Positions 35,527-43,975 of a stretch of 64,000 nucleotides of DNA are shown here, piece by piece. Position 1 is the first letter of the stretch. Every line of letters begins with the position of its first letter. The DNA comes from Kiritimatiellota bacterium (GTDB taxonomy: Bacteria > Verrucomicrobiota > Kiritimatiellia > JAAZAB01). The position numbers and the translations under genes are program-made. The stretch is taken from contig JAPLSY010000085.1 in assembly GCA_026398415.1 (NCBI GenBank), positions 146,319 through 210,318 on the forward strand. Direction: 5' to 3'. The notes under the pieces were generated by a model. The model searched no databases. It was not told the origin of the DNA and saw only the letters and a list, made by a program, of their open reading frames with translations.

Positions 35527-36282
35527 ATGACTGCCCAGGGCATCTTTATTACCGGCACGGATACAGGGGTTGGCAAGACCTTTGTGAGCGCCGCGTTGCT
35601 GTCCGTGTTGCGTTCGCATGGCGTGGATGCCGTGCCGATGAAACCGATCCAGACCGGCGCCACCCGGCGAAATGGCCGGTGGTGTTCGCCTGATCTGGAT
35701 TTCTGCCTGGTACGGGCCGGCCTTCAGCCAAACCCTTTGGAATATGCCCGGATGGCGCCCTACTGTTTCGCCAAGGCGTGTTCGCCGCATCTGGCCGCGG
35801 CTGTGGCCGGCAAACCGGCTGTTGACGGCCGCCGTATCGGTTTCCGTCGCATTAGCGCTTGTTTAAGAGCGTTGCAGGAGCGCCATGCGATGGTCATCGT
35901 GGAAGGCGCCGGGGGTGTGTGTGTGCCGATCCAGGGCCGGCAGACGATGCTGGATTTGATGGTGGCACTGGACTTGCCCGTGGTGGTGGTGGCCCGCCTG
36001 GGCCTGGGAACCATTAACCACACGTTGCTTACCCTTCACGCTCTGCGGTGCTCACAGGTCCGTGTGCTGGGTGTGGTCTTTAATGCGACAGCGCCGGGTC
36101 GCTCAGGCGATATCGAACGGGACAATATCAAAACCATTGCGCGGCTGGGAACGGTGCGTGTGCTCGGCCGGTTGCCGTTTTTCCCGGATGTGGCAACGCG
36201 GTCAACCGATCGATTCCATCGCGCGGCGGCCGCCTGCCTGCCGTCCGCCGCGACCTGGCTGAAATGGTTACAATCGCCATGA
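35527..36282 (+). CDS. bioD: dethiobiotin synthetase
   Basis: ATP-dependent carboxylase-ligase that closes the ureido ring of dethiobiotin from 7,8-diaminopelargonic acid. The P-loop GTDTGVGKTFVSA is near the N-terminus, MKPIQTG supplies the substrate-site lysine, and VIVEGAGGVCVPI is the conserved second motif; 251 aa. The ATG at 35527 is right before the conserved region. Its stop overlaps the start of bioA (ATGA), so the two are coupled. bioB, bioF and pimeloyl genes are not in the window. Confidence 0.95.
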   Translation: MTAQGIFITGTDTGVGKTFVSAALLSVLRSHGVDAVPMKPIQTGATRRNGRWCSPDLDFCLVRAGLQPNPLEYARMAPYCFAKACSPHLAAAVAGKPAVDGRRIGFRRISACLRALQERHAMVIVEGAGGVCVPIQGRQTMLDLMVALDLPVVVVARLGLGTINHTLLTLHALRCSQVRVLGVVFNATAPGRSGDIERDNIKTIARLGTVRVLGRLPFFPDVATRSTDRFHRAAAACLPSAATWLKWLQSP

Positions 36283-37613
36283 ACACCGAAGACTATCGCG
36301 ATCTGGATCGTTGCCATCTCTGGCATCCTTATTCCCGGCATTCGGCCATGCGGGACACCGCGTTTCCGGTCATGGTACGCGGGGAGGGCGTTTATCTTTT
36401 TGACAGCGATGGTCGCCGTTATCTGGATGCGATTTCATCCTGGTGGGCCTGCAACCTGGGCCACAGCCATCCCCGCCTGGTAAAAGCGATTGCCCGCCAG
36501 GCCGAGCGTCTGCAACACAGCATGCTGGGCAACCTCTCGCATCCCGGCGCCATTGAGTTGGCCGCGCGCCTGGCGGAGCTGTTTCCGAGTCGGCGTCGGC
36601 GCGTATTCTTTTCGGGCGATGGCGCCAGCGCCGTGGAAGCGGCGCTTAAAATTGCCGTCCAGTACTGGCACAATCTGGGCCAGCCGGAACGGCGCGGGTT
36701 TGTATCGCTGGAAAATGCCTACCACGGTGACACCTTGGGCGCTGTCTCGGTCGGCTACTTGCCGGAATTCCATGCGCCGTTCCAGCCCTTGCTGTTTCCG
36801 GTGTTTCGCGCGCCGGCGCCCTGTTGCGGAACCTGCGCACACGGTTTGCGTTCCAGTACCTGTGCGCAAGAGTGCCTTGCGCCCATGGCGGACATTCTCG
36901 AAAAAAATGCGGCGAAAATTGCGGCTGTGATTGTAGAGCCAATGTGCCAGGGCGCTGCCGGCATGCGGATTTATGCCCCGGCTTGTTTGGCGAAAATGGC
37001 GGCGTTGTGCCGGAAACACGATGTCCTGCTGATTGCCGATGAAATTGCCATGGGGTTCGGCCGCACCGGCCGGATGTTCGCCTTCGAACATGCCGGGATC
37101 GATCCCGATATCGTGTGCCTGGGCAAGGGCTTGGCGGGCGGCTACCTGCCCATGAGCGCAACGATCGTGCGGGAGGCGCTCTATGAAACCTTTGCCGATC
37201 AGCCTGTGGACCATACCTTCTATCACGGGCACACGTTTGCGGGCAATCCCATGGCGGCGGCGGTGGCGCTCGAAACCTTGCGGATTTATGCTGAAGACCG
37301 GATTGTAGAACGTGCCCGGGAAGCGGGGGAGCGGCTTCAGGAAGCCATGGCGCCGATCCGCGGCTTGAGCGGCGTGCGGGATGTCCGCGGCTTGGGACTC
37401 CTGGCGGCCATTGAGCTGGACGAGCGCAAAGGGCAGTCTGGTCCGGAGCGTGCCCGGCAAGTGGCGGCCTGGCTATTACAACAAGGGGTCCTGATTCGAC
37501 CGCTGGGATCGGTCGTGTATCTCATGCCGCCTTTGATTACGCCCGATCCCGTGTTGGCTCAGCTCGTGCAGCAGGTGCAGGCGGCCCTTGCGCAGAGCGC
37601 TGGAAGCACGTAG
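36279..37613 (+). CDS. bioA: adenosylmethionine-8-amino-7-oxononanoate aminotransferase
   Basis: PLP enzyme converting KAPA to diaminopelargonic acid with SAM as amino donor. Fold-type I motifs: HLWHPYS near the N-terminus, SSWWACNLGHSHP, FSGDGASAVEAALK, the PLP aspartate in LLIADEIAMGFGRTG, and the Schiff-base Lys283 in CLGKGLAGGYLP; HTFYHGHTFAGNP follows. 444 aa. It starts inside the bioD stop codon. Its own stop lies in a 7-bp repeat tract. Confidence 0.95.
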   Translation: MNTEDYRDLDRCHLWHPYSRHSAMRDTAFPVMVRGEGVYLFDSDGRRYLDAISSWWACNLGHSHPRLVKAIARQAERLQHSMLGNLSHPGAIELAARLAELFPSRRRRVFFSGDGASAVEAALKIAVQYWHNLGQPERRGFVSLENAYHGDTLGAVSVGYLPEFHAPFQPLLFPVFRAPAPCCGTCAHGLRSSTCAQECLAPMADILEKNAAKIAAVIVEPMCQGAAGMRIYAPACLAKMAALCRKHDVLLIADEIAMGFGRTGRMFAFEHAGIDPDIVCLGKGLAGGYLPMSATIVREALYETFADQPVDHTFYHGHTFAGNPMAAAVALETLRIYAEDRIVERAREAGERLQEAMAPIRGLSGVRDVRGLGLLAAIELDERKGQSGPERARQVAAWLLQQGVLIRPLGSVVYLMPPLITPDPVLAQLVQQVQAALAQSAGST

Positions 37614-37637
37614 AGCGTGAAGCGTGGAGCGTAGAGC
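37610..37637. repeat. 7-bp tandem repeat at the bioA stop
   Basis: Four units (GTAGAGC, GTGAAGC, GTGGAGC, GTAGAGC); the bioA stop TAG is part of the first unit. Nearly the same consensus appears at the larA-like stop (54579). Confidence 0.75.
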
Positions 37638-37677
37638 GCTTAATCATTGGTGATTCTTGTGCATTTTTGCGGCTAAT

Positions 37678-37683
37678 TATAAT
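37678..37683 (+). promoter_or_regulatory. -10 box TATAAT upstream of murG
   Basis: A perfect TATAAT lies 18 bp before the murG ATG in an AT-rich stretch. The best -35 candidate (TTGTGC at 37657) is only 15 bp away, so this is weak evidence for a promoter of the mur-fts cluster. Confidence 0.35.
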
Positions 37684-37701
37684 TCATCAGGAACTGGCAT
37701 C

Positions 37702-39078
37702 ATGAAAATCGGGATTGCATGCGGCGGGACGGGCGGGCATATTTTCCCCGGCTTGGCGGTGGCCGAGGTCTTGCGCCAGCGCGGGCATACGGTGGTTCTG
37801 TGGCTGGCGGGCAAGCCGGGCGAAGACTTGGCCCTGGTCGGATGGGTGGGGACGGTTGTGACGGTATATGCTCGCGGCGTGTCGTCCCATGCTCCGCAGG
37901 CGATGATCGCAACATGCTTCCGTCTGGTTCGGGCGGTACTGCAATGTCGCCAATCCATGCGGCGCTATTCCCCGGATGTGCTCCTGGCCATGGGCAGTTA
38001 TGCCTCGGTCGGGCCGGTGCTCGCCGCGCGGTGGCTCCATATCCCCGTTGTCCTGCACGAGGCTAACGTTATTCCCGGCCGTGCCATCCGATTCCTGAGC
38101 CGCTGGGCCGAGGCCGTGGCCGTGGGGTTCGAAGAAACGCGCCAGCATCTCGCTCACCGCAGGCTTGTGGTAACCGGTATGCCGGTGCGGCGGAGTAGTG
38201 ATCAGTCATCAGTGATCAGTGATCAGAAATCAAAGGCCGGAGGGCAGACGACGGACGACGGCCTGCCCACCGTAGCCACTGGGGCGAAGGCGGGACGACA
38301 GGCGACAGATGCTGTTCCGCAATCCGCAATCATAAATCATAGACCTGCCCGCAATGCTGCGCATAGTACCGCAGACGGGGCAGCAATCGAAAATCGAAAA
38401 TCGGAAATCGAAAATTGGTCAGCCCTCGCCCCCGGGATCTTCACTCTTCTGGTCATGGGGGGCAGTCGTGGGGCGCACCGGCTGAATGAGATCGTTTCCC
38501 AGGCGATCATCCGTCTGCATCGCGAAGGGAATCCGATCCAGGTGATTCACCTTGCCGGTCGGTTGGACGCGGAATCCATCCGGCAGGTCTATCAGCAGGC
38601 CGGTATGCCGGCCGCAGCCGGTGTGCCGCACGCGGTGTTCGAGTTTCTGCACGAGATGCCGCGGGCTTATCGGCAGGCCTCGCTTGCCATTTGCCGGAGC
38701 GGCGCTTCCACTTGCGCGGAACTTTCATATTACGGGGTGCCGGCTTTGCTGGTGCCGTATCCGTTCGCCATTCATCAGCACCAGGCGGCCAATGCCGATG
38801 CCCTCGCGTCGGCCGGCGCCGCCGATATTTGTGACGAACAAATTTTGACTGTGGATTGGCTGGTCGGCTATGTGGCCAACCTGATGCGCGACCCCGCGCG
38901 GCTGGCGAACATGCGTACAGCCGCACTCCGGCGCGTCGTGAACAATCCGGCCTCCGCCTTAGCCGAGTTAGTGGAAGATGTGGGAACTGGACGACAGACG
39001 CCAGACACCGGACGCCGGACAGAACACGGATCGAATCCAAATCAGAAATCCGCAATCAGAAATCAACAATTGGATTGA
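37702..39078 (+). CDS. murG: MurG with a repeat-derived interdomain insertion and C-terminal extension
   Basis: Adds GlcNAc to lipid I to form lipid II at the inner face of the membrane. Both GT-B domains are present: GGTGGHIFPGLAVAEVL (N-terminal glycine loop), PVVLHEANVIPGRAIRFLS, then VMGGSRGAHRLNE, CRSGASTCAELSYYGVPALLVPYPFAIHQHQAANA. At 458 aa it is about 100 residues longer than usual. About 79 extra residues sit at the domain linker (38194-38430), encoded by 7-bp repeats and hairpin DNA, and the last 30 or so residues come from another 7-bp tract. The core looks intact, so the enzyme is probably functional. It heads murG-murCB-ddl-ftsQ-ftsA-ftsZ. Confidence 0.93.
   Translation: MKIGIACGGTGGHIFPGLAVAEVLRQRGHTVVLWLAGKPGEDLALVGWVGTVVTVYARGVSSHAPQAMIATCFRLVRAVLQCRQSMRRYSPDVLLAMGSYASVGPVLAARWLHIPVVLHEANVIPGRAIRFLSRWAEAVAVGFEETRQHLAHRRLVVTGMPVRRSSDQSSVISDQKSKAGGQTTDDGLPTVATGAKAGRQATDAVPQSAIINHRPARNAAHSTADGAAIENRKSEIENWSALAPGIFTLLVMGGSRGAHRLNEIVSQAIIRLHREGNPIQVIHLAGRLDAESIRQVYQQAGMPAAAGVPHAVFEFLHEMPRAYRQASLAICRSGASTCAELSYYGVPALLVPYPFAIHQHQAANADALASAGAADICDEQILTVDWLVGYVANLMRDPARLANMRTAALRRVVNNPASALAELVEDVGTGRQTPDTGRRTEHGSNPNQKSAIRNQQLD
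38194..38430. repeat. repeat DNA inserted in frame in murG
   Basis: Begins with GTGATCA, GTCATCA, GTGATCA, GTGATCA, GAAATCA (38198-38232), then hairpin-rich DNA, and ends with AATCGAA, AATCGAA, AATCGGA, AATCGAA (38385-38412). It contains no stop in the murG frame. Confidence 0.75.
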
Positions 39079-39098
39079 CCATCAACCATTAACCATTC
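38989..39098. repeat. three consecutive 7-bp repeat arrays at the murG end
   Basis: First GGACGAC-type units (38989-39023), then ATCAGAA-type units (39041-39075), then ACCATCA, ACCATTA, ACCATTC (39078-39098). murG ends inside them at 39078; the ATG of murC-murB follows at 39104. Confidence 0.75.
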
Positions 39099-39103
39099 TT
39101 CTT

Positions 39104-41866
39104 ATGACAGACGATTTAAACCACGTACGCCAGTTGTTGGCCGGCAAGCCTGGCCATGTGCATTTTGTAGGCATCTGCGGGGTGGGGATGGCCGGGCTGG
39201 CCTTCCATCTGAAGCAAAAAGGATTTCGCGTCTCCGGGTGCGATCAGCAAGGCCAATCCTTGGCCGCATGGCTGGAAGCCGCCGGCATTGAAATCCAGCG
39301 TGGGCACGATTGTACCCACCTTGCGGGCGTGGATTGGGTTGTGCGTACGACAGCGGTCCGACCGGACCACCCGGAAATTGTTGCGGCCTTGGCACAAGGC
39401 CTTCCCGTGTTCCAGCGTGGCGTTGTGCTTGCCGCGCTCCTGTCCGGCTTCACCCGGGATGCCGGGGCCACCCGGGATGCTGGGTTCACCTCGATCATCG
39501 TCAGCGGCACGCACGGCAAGACCACGACCACAGCCATGCTCACGCAAATCCTCCTGGCCGCCGGACGCGATCCTTCCTATTGTATTGGCGGCGAATCCAC
39601 ACTCGGCGGCGTGGTCGGTACCCCGACTGGGGTCGGCACCCCGACTGGGGTCGGCACCCCGACTGGGGCCGGTACACCGGCTGTTGCCGGCACCCCGGCT
39701 GTTGCCGGCGTGGGGAACGGCGACTGTCTCGTAGTGGAGGCCGATGAAAGCGACGGCACCCTGGCCTGTTATGAACCCGATATTGCCGTGGTGACGAATG
39801 TTGAGTTCGATCACGCCGAACATTTTGCCGACCTCACCGCTCTGCGCGAGTGTTTTGCCAAGATGCTCCGGCAGGTGCGCCGGGGTATTGTATATTGCGC
39901 GGACGATCCGGAAGCGCTTAGGCTTTGCCGTGGCCACAGCCGGGGTGCCGGCTTGGCTCAGGCCGTCTCCTATGGCTTGGCGCCCACGGCCGAGTCGTCG
40001 GCACCGGCCGAGTTGTCGGCACCAGCCGAGTTGTCGGCACCAGCCGAGTTGTCGGCACCGGCCGAGTTGTCGGCACCGGCCGATTGGCGCGCTGCGGCGA
40101 TTGAGGAAACGGCGGAGAATATTTCATTTCAGGTTTGGCATGGCACGGAAAAACTGGGTGCCATCCGTTTGTCGGCGCCGGGGCGCCATAATGTGCTGAA
40201 TGCCTTGGCGGCCTGCGCGGCGGCCTCCGGCTGTGGCGTCGGTTTCGATGCCATGCGGCTTGGTCTGCAGGCCTTTCAGCCGGTGCGTCGGCGGTTCGAG
40301 CGGATAATTGAAAAGGACGATGTGCTGGTGATCTCCGATTACGCGCATCATCCAACGGAGATTGCCGCCACATTGCGCACTCTCCCATGCCTTAAGCGGA
40401 AACGCTGGCTGGTCATATTCCAGCCGCATCGCTACAGCCGCACGCGAGCACTGGCCGGCGACTTTGCCACCGTGTTAGCGGGCGTGGATGAACTGGTCCT
40501 TGCGCCGGTCTATGCCGCCTCGGAACCGATGATGGCAGGCGGGACATCCTGGGATCTCTATGCGCATATCCGGAGTTTGGGCAAAGTTTACCCGCCTACG
40601 GCGGCGCCGAAGGCGACCAGGGTCCGGACGCTCTGCGCGGCATCGCTGGCCGAGGCTTGGGGCTATGTGCGCACTGCGCTCCGGCCCGGCGATGGATTGC
40701 TGATTATGGGCGCGGGCGATGTTGAGCAAATTGCCCGCTGGGCGCGCGCGGAATTGGCGGAGCGCGGTCTGGCCGCCCTGGACCCGGCATCCTGGGTGGA
40801 CCCGGTATCTCGGGTGGACCCGGCATCCCGGGTGGACCCGGCATGCATCTGGGCCACGGACTTGGAGCACATGCAATGGAAATCCGCCGTATTTAAACGA
40901 CAGGTATCGCTGGCCGCAAGAACTACCTTGCGCGTTGGCGGCATCGCTGATATTTTGGCCGAGTTGGCCGACGAAGAAGATTTGATAAAATTGCTTCGAT
41001 GGACCTATGCAAACCGGGTTCCTGTTACCCTGTTGGGCGCGGGTAGTAATGTGCTGGTTAGCGACCTGGGTGTGCGGGGCGTTGTTATACGCCTGGTTGA
41101 TCGGGCGGACCCGGCATTCCGGGCCATTCGGGTGGAAGCGCAGGCGCGGGTGATTGCAGGCGCCGGTGCGTCCCTGCATGAACTGTCCCTCCGGCTGGCA
41201 GAGGATGGTTTGGCGGGGTTGGAATTCTTGGCGGGAATTCCGGGAACCGTTGGCGGGGCTTTACGCATGAATGCGGGCGCCTGGGGTGAGGACATCGGTT
41301 CGCGGGTGGCCTGGGTTCGCTTCCTCAATCCCGATGGTTCGGGACAGGTGGCGAAATCGGTGTCGCTTGGCTTTGGCTATCGCCATTGCGCGGGATTAGC
41401 CGGAACCCCGGCTGTGGCCGGAACCCCGGCTGGGGCCGGCATCCCGGCTGTTGCCGGCACACCGGCTGTTGCCGGCAAGGTTGTGGTCGAGGCGGCGTTC
41501 AACGTGATGCCGTCAAATCAGCAAGCGGTGCGCGCTCGCATGGAAGATATTCTCAAGCGGCGCGCCTGGTTACGCGCCTGGCCCTCGGCCGGTTCGGCGT
41601 TTAGGAATCCCAGGCCGAGTTCCCTGGCCGAGCTTGGGCAGGCGGGCAGGCCGGAGGGTGACTTTGCCGGACGCCTGTTGGAACAGGCCGGGATGAAGGG
41701 GCGGCAAATCGGCGGCGCTCGCGTGTTGCAGGAACATGCCAATGTGATCGTTACGGAACCAGGCGCGATGGCTTCGGATGTCCGCGCACTTTTAGAAATC
41801 ATGCGGCAGACCGTCCGGGAACGCTCGGGTATCGAATTAATAGAGGAGATTGTGTGCCTTGAGTAA
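39104..41866 (+). CDS. murC/murB: MurC-MurB fusion: UDP-MurNAc-alanine ligase and UDP-enolpyruvyl-GlcNAc reductase
   Basis: One 920-aa protein joins two consecutive cytoplasmic peptidoglycan steps. Residues 1-555: MurC, with HFVGICGVGMAGLA, ATP loop SGTHGKTTTT (134-143), EADESDGT, NVEFDHAEHF, DYAHHPTEI and FQPHRYSRT. Residues 585-920: MurB, with TLRVGGIAD, GAGSNVLVSD, GLEFLAGIPGTVGGALRMNAGAWG and HANVIVTEPGAMASDV. The proton-donor serine of the usual YRxS motif is Cys762 (YRHC). Five arrays of 18-bp units and the 37-bp palindrome enlarge loops, and one array forms the linker between the enzymes. The ATG at 39104 is chosen because the upstream frame is repeat DNA. Confidence 0.95.
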   Translation: MTDDLNHVRQLLAGKPGHVHFVGICGVGMAGLAFHLKQKGFRVSGCDQQGQSLAAWLEAAGIEIQRGHDCTHLAGVDWVVRTTAVRPDHPEIVAALAQGLPVFQRGVVLAALLSGFTRDAGATRDAGFTSIIVSGTHGKTTTTAMLTQILLAAGRDPSYCIGGESTLGGVVGTPTGVGTPTGVGTPTGAGTPAVAGTPAVAGVGNGDCLVVEADESDGTLACYEPDIAVVTNVEFDHAEHFADLTALRECFAKMLRQVRRGIVYCADDPEALRLCRGHSRGAGLAQAVSYGLAPTAESSAPAELSAPAELSAPAELSAPAELSAPADWRAAAIEETAENISFQVWHGTEKLGAIRLSAPGRHNVLNALAACAAASGCGVGFDAMRLGLQAFQPVRRRFERIIEKDDVLVISDYAHHPTEIAATLRTLPCLKRKRWLVIFQPHRYSRTRALAGDFATVLAGVDELVLAPVYAASEPMMAGGTSWDLYAHIRSLGKVYPPTAAPKATRVRTLCAASLAEAWGYVRTALRPGDGLLIMGAGDVEQIARWARAELAERGLAALDPASWVDPVSRVDPASRVDPACIWATDLEHMQWKSAVFKRQVSLAARTTLRVGGIADILAELADEEDLIKLLRWTYANRVPVTLLGAGSNVLVSDLGVRGVVIRLVDRADPAFRAIRVEAQARVIAGAGASLHELSLRLAEDGLAGLEFLAGIPGTVGGALRMNAGAWGEDIGSRVAWVRFLNPDGSGQVAKSVSLGFGYRHCAGLAGTPAVAGTPAGAGIPAVAGTPAVAGKVVVEAAFNVMPSNQQAVRARMEDILKRRAWLRAWPSAGSAFRNPRPSSLAELGQAGRPEGDFAGRLLEQAGMKGRQIGGARVLQEHANVIVTEPGAMASDVRALLEIMRQTVRERSGIELIEEIVCLE
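39452..39487 (+). repeat. two 18-bp units in murC
   Basis: Each unit begins ACCCGGGATGC; they encode TRDAGA and TRDAGF just before the ATP-binding loop. Confidence 0.6.
39614..39703 (+). repeat. five 18-bp units in murC
   Basis: Units encode VGTPTG, VGTPTG, VGTPTG, AGTPAV, AGTPAV (residues 171-200). Most contain the small palindrome CCCCGACTGGGG or its CCGGC variant. Confidence 0.8.
39989..40078 (+). repeat. five 18-bp units in murC
   Basis: Units beginning GCCGAGT encode AESSAP once and AELSAP four times (residues 296-325), within the region before the MurC C-terminal domain. Confidence 0.8.
40586..40622 (+). repeat. 37-bp palindromic coding element, copy 3 (murC)
   Basis: Read in frame as VYPPTAAPKATR at residues 495-506. 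The arms (10 bases each) pair with a single mismatch. The six bases before it (GGCAAA) are shared with the ftsZ copy, so the element may be longer than 37 bp. Confidence 0.88.
40781..40852 (+). repeat. four 18-bp units forming the MurC-MurB linker
   Basis: Units starting GACCCGG encode DPASWV, DPVSRV, DPASRV and DPACIW (residues 560-583), exactly between the two enzyme domains. The last unit is degenerate. Confidence 0.75.
41399..41470 (+). repeat. four 18-bp units in murB
   Basis: Units beginning GCCGG encode AGTPAV, AGTPAG, AGIPAV, AGTPAV (residues 766-789), directly after the YRHC catalytic segment. The consensus matches part of the 39614-39703 array. Confidence 0.8.
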
Positions 41867-42755
41867 TAAAACGTTTCGGCATGTTGCAGTTTTGATGGGC
41901 GGGCCTTCCTCGGAACGGGAGGTTTCCTTGCGATCAGGGCGGGCGGTGACGGAGGGTCTGCGCCAAGCCGGTTACGAAGTGGTGGAAGTGGATGTTAGGG
42001 GTCGGGACTTCGATTTGCCGCCGCAGGTGGAAGCCGTGTTTATTGCCCTGCATGGCGAATTTGGAGAAGACGGGCAGGTGCAGGATATTCTGACGCGCAA
42101 AAAAGTGCCTTATGCCGGATCGAGGCCGGAGGCCAGTCGAATAGCGTTTGACAAAGTCCGTTCCAAACAGATTTTAGTGCGCCATGGTATTCCGACGCCG
42201 GTATTCGAAGTCCTGCGGCCCGGTCAGGCGCGTACACTGCCTCTGCCCGTAGTGGTCAAGCCGGTGCGGCAGGGCTCGAGTTTCGGTTGCCACAAGGTTA
42301 CGGTGGAAACCGACTGGCCGGAAGCCCTTGCCGACGCCATGACCTACAACGGCGAAGCGCTGGTGGAAGCGTATATTGACGGCAAGGAATTGACCGTTGG
42401 GATTGTGGATGACGAAATTTTGCCGGTGATTGAAATCCGCGCGCCCAACAACAACTACGATTACCGGGCCAAATACACCAAAGGCGTCACGGAATACCTG
42501 TTGCCCGCGCCGATAGATGCCGCCGCCACGCGCCTGTGCCAGGACCTGAGCGCTCGGACGTACCGGGCGCTTGACGGGCGCGGCCTGGGGCGCGTGGATT
42601 TGCGGATGAGCCTCGATGGCCGGATGTATGTGCTGGAGTTGAACACCATTCCCGGTTTCACCGAAACCAGTCTCCTGCCCAAAGCCGCCCGCGTCGCCGG
42701 CTATGCGTTTCCCGCCCTGTGCGACCGCATTATGCGAACTGCCGCCGTTGATTGA
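41859..42755 (+). CDS. ddl: D-alanine-D-alanine ligase
   Basis: ATP-grasp enzyme making the D-Ala-D-Ala dipeptide of peptidoglycan. It shows VAVLMGGPSSEREVSLRSG, ALHGEFGEDGQVQ, VVKPVRQGSSFGCHKV (ATP-grasp loop), EAYIDGKELTVGI and the C-terminal LELNTIPGFTETSLLPK with the magnesium ligands. The start is a TTG at 41859, ten bases after GAGGAG and overlapping the end of murC-murB by eight bases; a TTG at 41850 is too close to that site. About 298 aa, as in the family. Confidence 0.95.
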   Translation: MSNKTFRHVAVLMGGPSSEREVSLRSGRAVTEGLRQAGYEVVEVDVRGRDFDLPPQVEAVFIALHGEFGEDGQVQDILTRKKVPYAGSRPEASRIAFDKVRSKQILVRHGIPTPVFEVLRPGQARTLPLPVVVKPVRQGSSFGCHKVTVETDWPEALADAMTYNGEALVEAYIDGKELTVGIVDDEILPVIEIRAPNNNYDYRAKYTKGVTEYLLPAPIDAAATRLCQDLSARTYRALDGRGLGRVDLRMSLDGRMYVLELNTIPGFTETSLLPKAARVAGYAFPALCDRIMRTAAVD

Positions 42756-42863
42756 CAGGGGCCAAAAATCCGCAACTAACAACATGGGATTTATTCCTGT
42801 CCTATACCCCTCCCTGACAACTGGCCCATTACTAAAATTTGATAACCCAACCGTGCTTTGCTC

Positions 42864-42892
42864 TTGACGGAGCGAAGTGGAAAATCCATATT
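42864..42892 (+). promoter_or_regulatory. sigma70-like promoter upstream of ftsQ
   Basis: TTGACG (42864-42869), 17-bp spacer and CATATT (42887-42892), identical in both boxes and spacing to the promoter at 26706-26734. It could drive ftsQ-ftsA-ftsZ independently of the mur genes. Confidence 0.5.
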
Positions 42893-42919
42893 GATTTTGT
42901 CCGCATGGGGAATGGGGGT

Positions 42920-43047
42920 GGAATGCAACGTCGCCTTTTGCTTGGGCGACTTGTCCGCCATAGCCTTGGCGACGGCGGAAGCGCTTCCCCCTTTGCGAGG
43001 CCGCTTTGGCGGGACACGCCGGCGAAGCCTGGTCGGCGGCGCATTCC
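42920..43047. repeat. REP-like inverted repeat in the ddl-ftsQ gap
   Basis: The 313-bp gap has no gene. GGAATGC (42920-42926) and GCATTCC (43041-43047) enclose GC-rich DNA with nested hairpins (TCCGCC ... GGCGGA, about 42956-42982). Similar short hairpins (CCGCC-ATA-GGCGG) occur at about 3561. Confidence 0.5.
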
Positions 43048-43068
43048 AATCGAAAAGGAACTTTTTTT

Positions 43069-43968
43069 ATGTGGTGGAAACGTGCCGGAGAACCGAAACG
43101 TCGGCGGTGGGCTCGTGCAGACCGGGAAGACCGTCCGGAATCCGTATTGCGCTTCAGTGCCCGTGATCGCGCCGGGGGCAAGGAGTGGGGGCGTCGCCTG
43201 ATAATGGTGGCGGTCATACTCTCCAGCCTGACGGCGTGCGGCATTCTGGTCTATGTGGGAACCCAGTCCCTGGGACGGTTACTATTCCGGCAAAACGACC
43301 TCTTTCGCATACAGAACATCAAGATTGAATGTAACGGCGACGTCATCACGCCCAAGCACATCATGGAATATGCCCGTCTGTCGGAGATAAAACATCTGTT
43401 TGCCGCAAATATCGAGGAGATTCGGGATCAGTTGCTGATGAAAGTCCCGCGACTCAAGGCCGTGGAAATCAAGCGGCGCCTGCCGGGCGAGTTGATCATC
43501 CGCGTTCGGGAGCGCGTGTCCATGGCGCAACTGGAAGTAAATCATTATTATCTGACACTCGACCGCGAAGGCTATGTGCTGGGGCCGATGCCCGGCTCAA
43601 AAGCCCTGCCGATCCTTGCCGGCTATGACCTGCCAGGGATCCGGCCGGGCGTACAATTGAGCGCGGCGGGCGTCCGGAATGCCTTGGAAGTGCTTGATGT
43701 TTGTCAGACAACTCCCATCGGCCAGAGGGTCCGGATCGCGTCCATTGATGTGCGTAATGCGCAAGCGCTGGAGCTTCGGCTGGCGAATGGCGAGCGGGTA
43801 TTGTTGGCGTGGACCCATATGGGCGAGTCGTCATCGCTGGAGCGTGAACAACTGGAGCAAAAACTGGTCCGGCTGGCTGAAAGCCTTAAATCGGCCGCCC
43901 ATCGAAGCAAGCGCATTGCCTGGATTGATATGACGTTGGAAAATAATTTTCCAGCCCAGGAATACTAA
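43069..43968 (+). CDS. ftsQ: cell division protein FtsQ
   Basis: Bitopic divisome protein linking early and late components. A basic cytoplasmic N-terminus (KRAGEPKRRRWARADRED) leads to one transmembrane helix (about 44-66), then a POTRA domain (IQNIKIECNGDVITPKHIMEYARL ... VPRLKAVEIKRRLPGELIIRVRER) and the FtsQ beta domain. 299 aa. The ATG at 43069 with AAGGAA upstream is chosen; an upstream in-frame ATG lies in the repeat region. Sequence is divergent as usual for FtsQ, but the position between ddl and ftsA settles identity. Confidence 0.9.
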   Translation: MWWKRAGEPKRRRWARADREDRPESVLRFSARDRAGGKEWGRRLIMVAVILSSLTACGILVYVGTQSLGRLLFRQNDLFRIQNIKIECNGDVITPKHIMEYARLSEIKHLFAANIEEIRDQLLMKVPRLKAVEIKRRLPGELIIRVRERVSMAQLEVNHYYLTLDREGYVLGPMPGSKALPILAGYDLPGIRPGVQLSAAGVRNALEVLDVCQTTPIGQRVRIASIDVRNAQALELRLANGERVLLAWTHMGESSSLEREQLEQKLVRLAESLKSAAHRSKRIAWIDMTLENNFPAQEY

Positions 43969-43975
43969 GAATTGC

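Noticed and set aside
38198..39098. 7-bp repeat tracts as a possible CRISPR array
   Set aside because: Units are 7 bp, contiguous and degenerate, with no spacers and no cas genes nearby.
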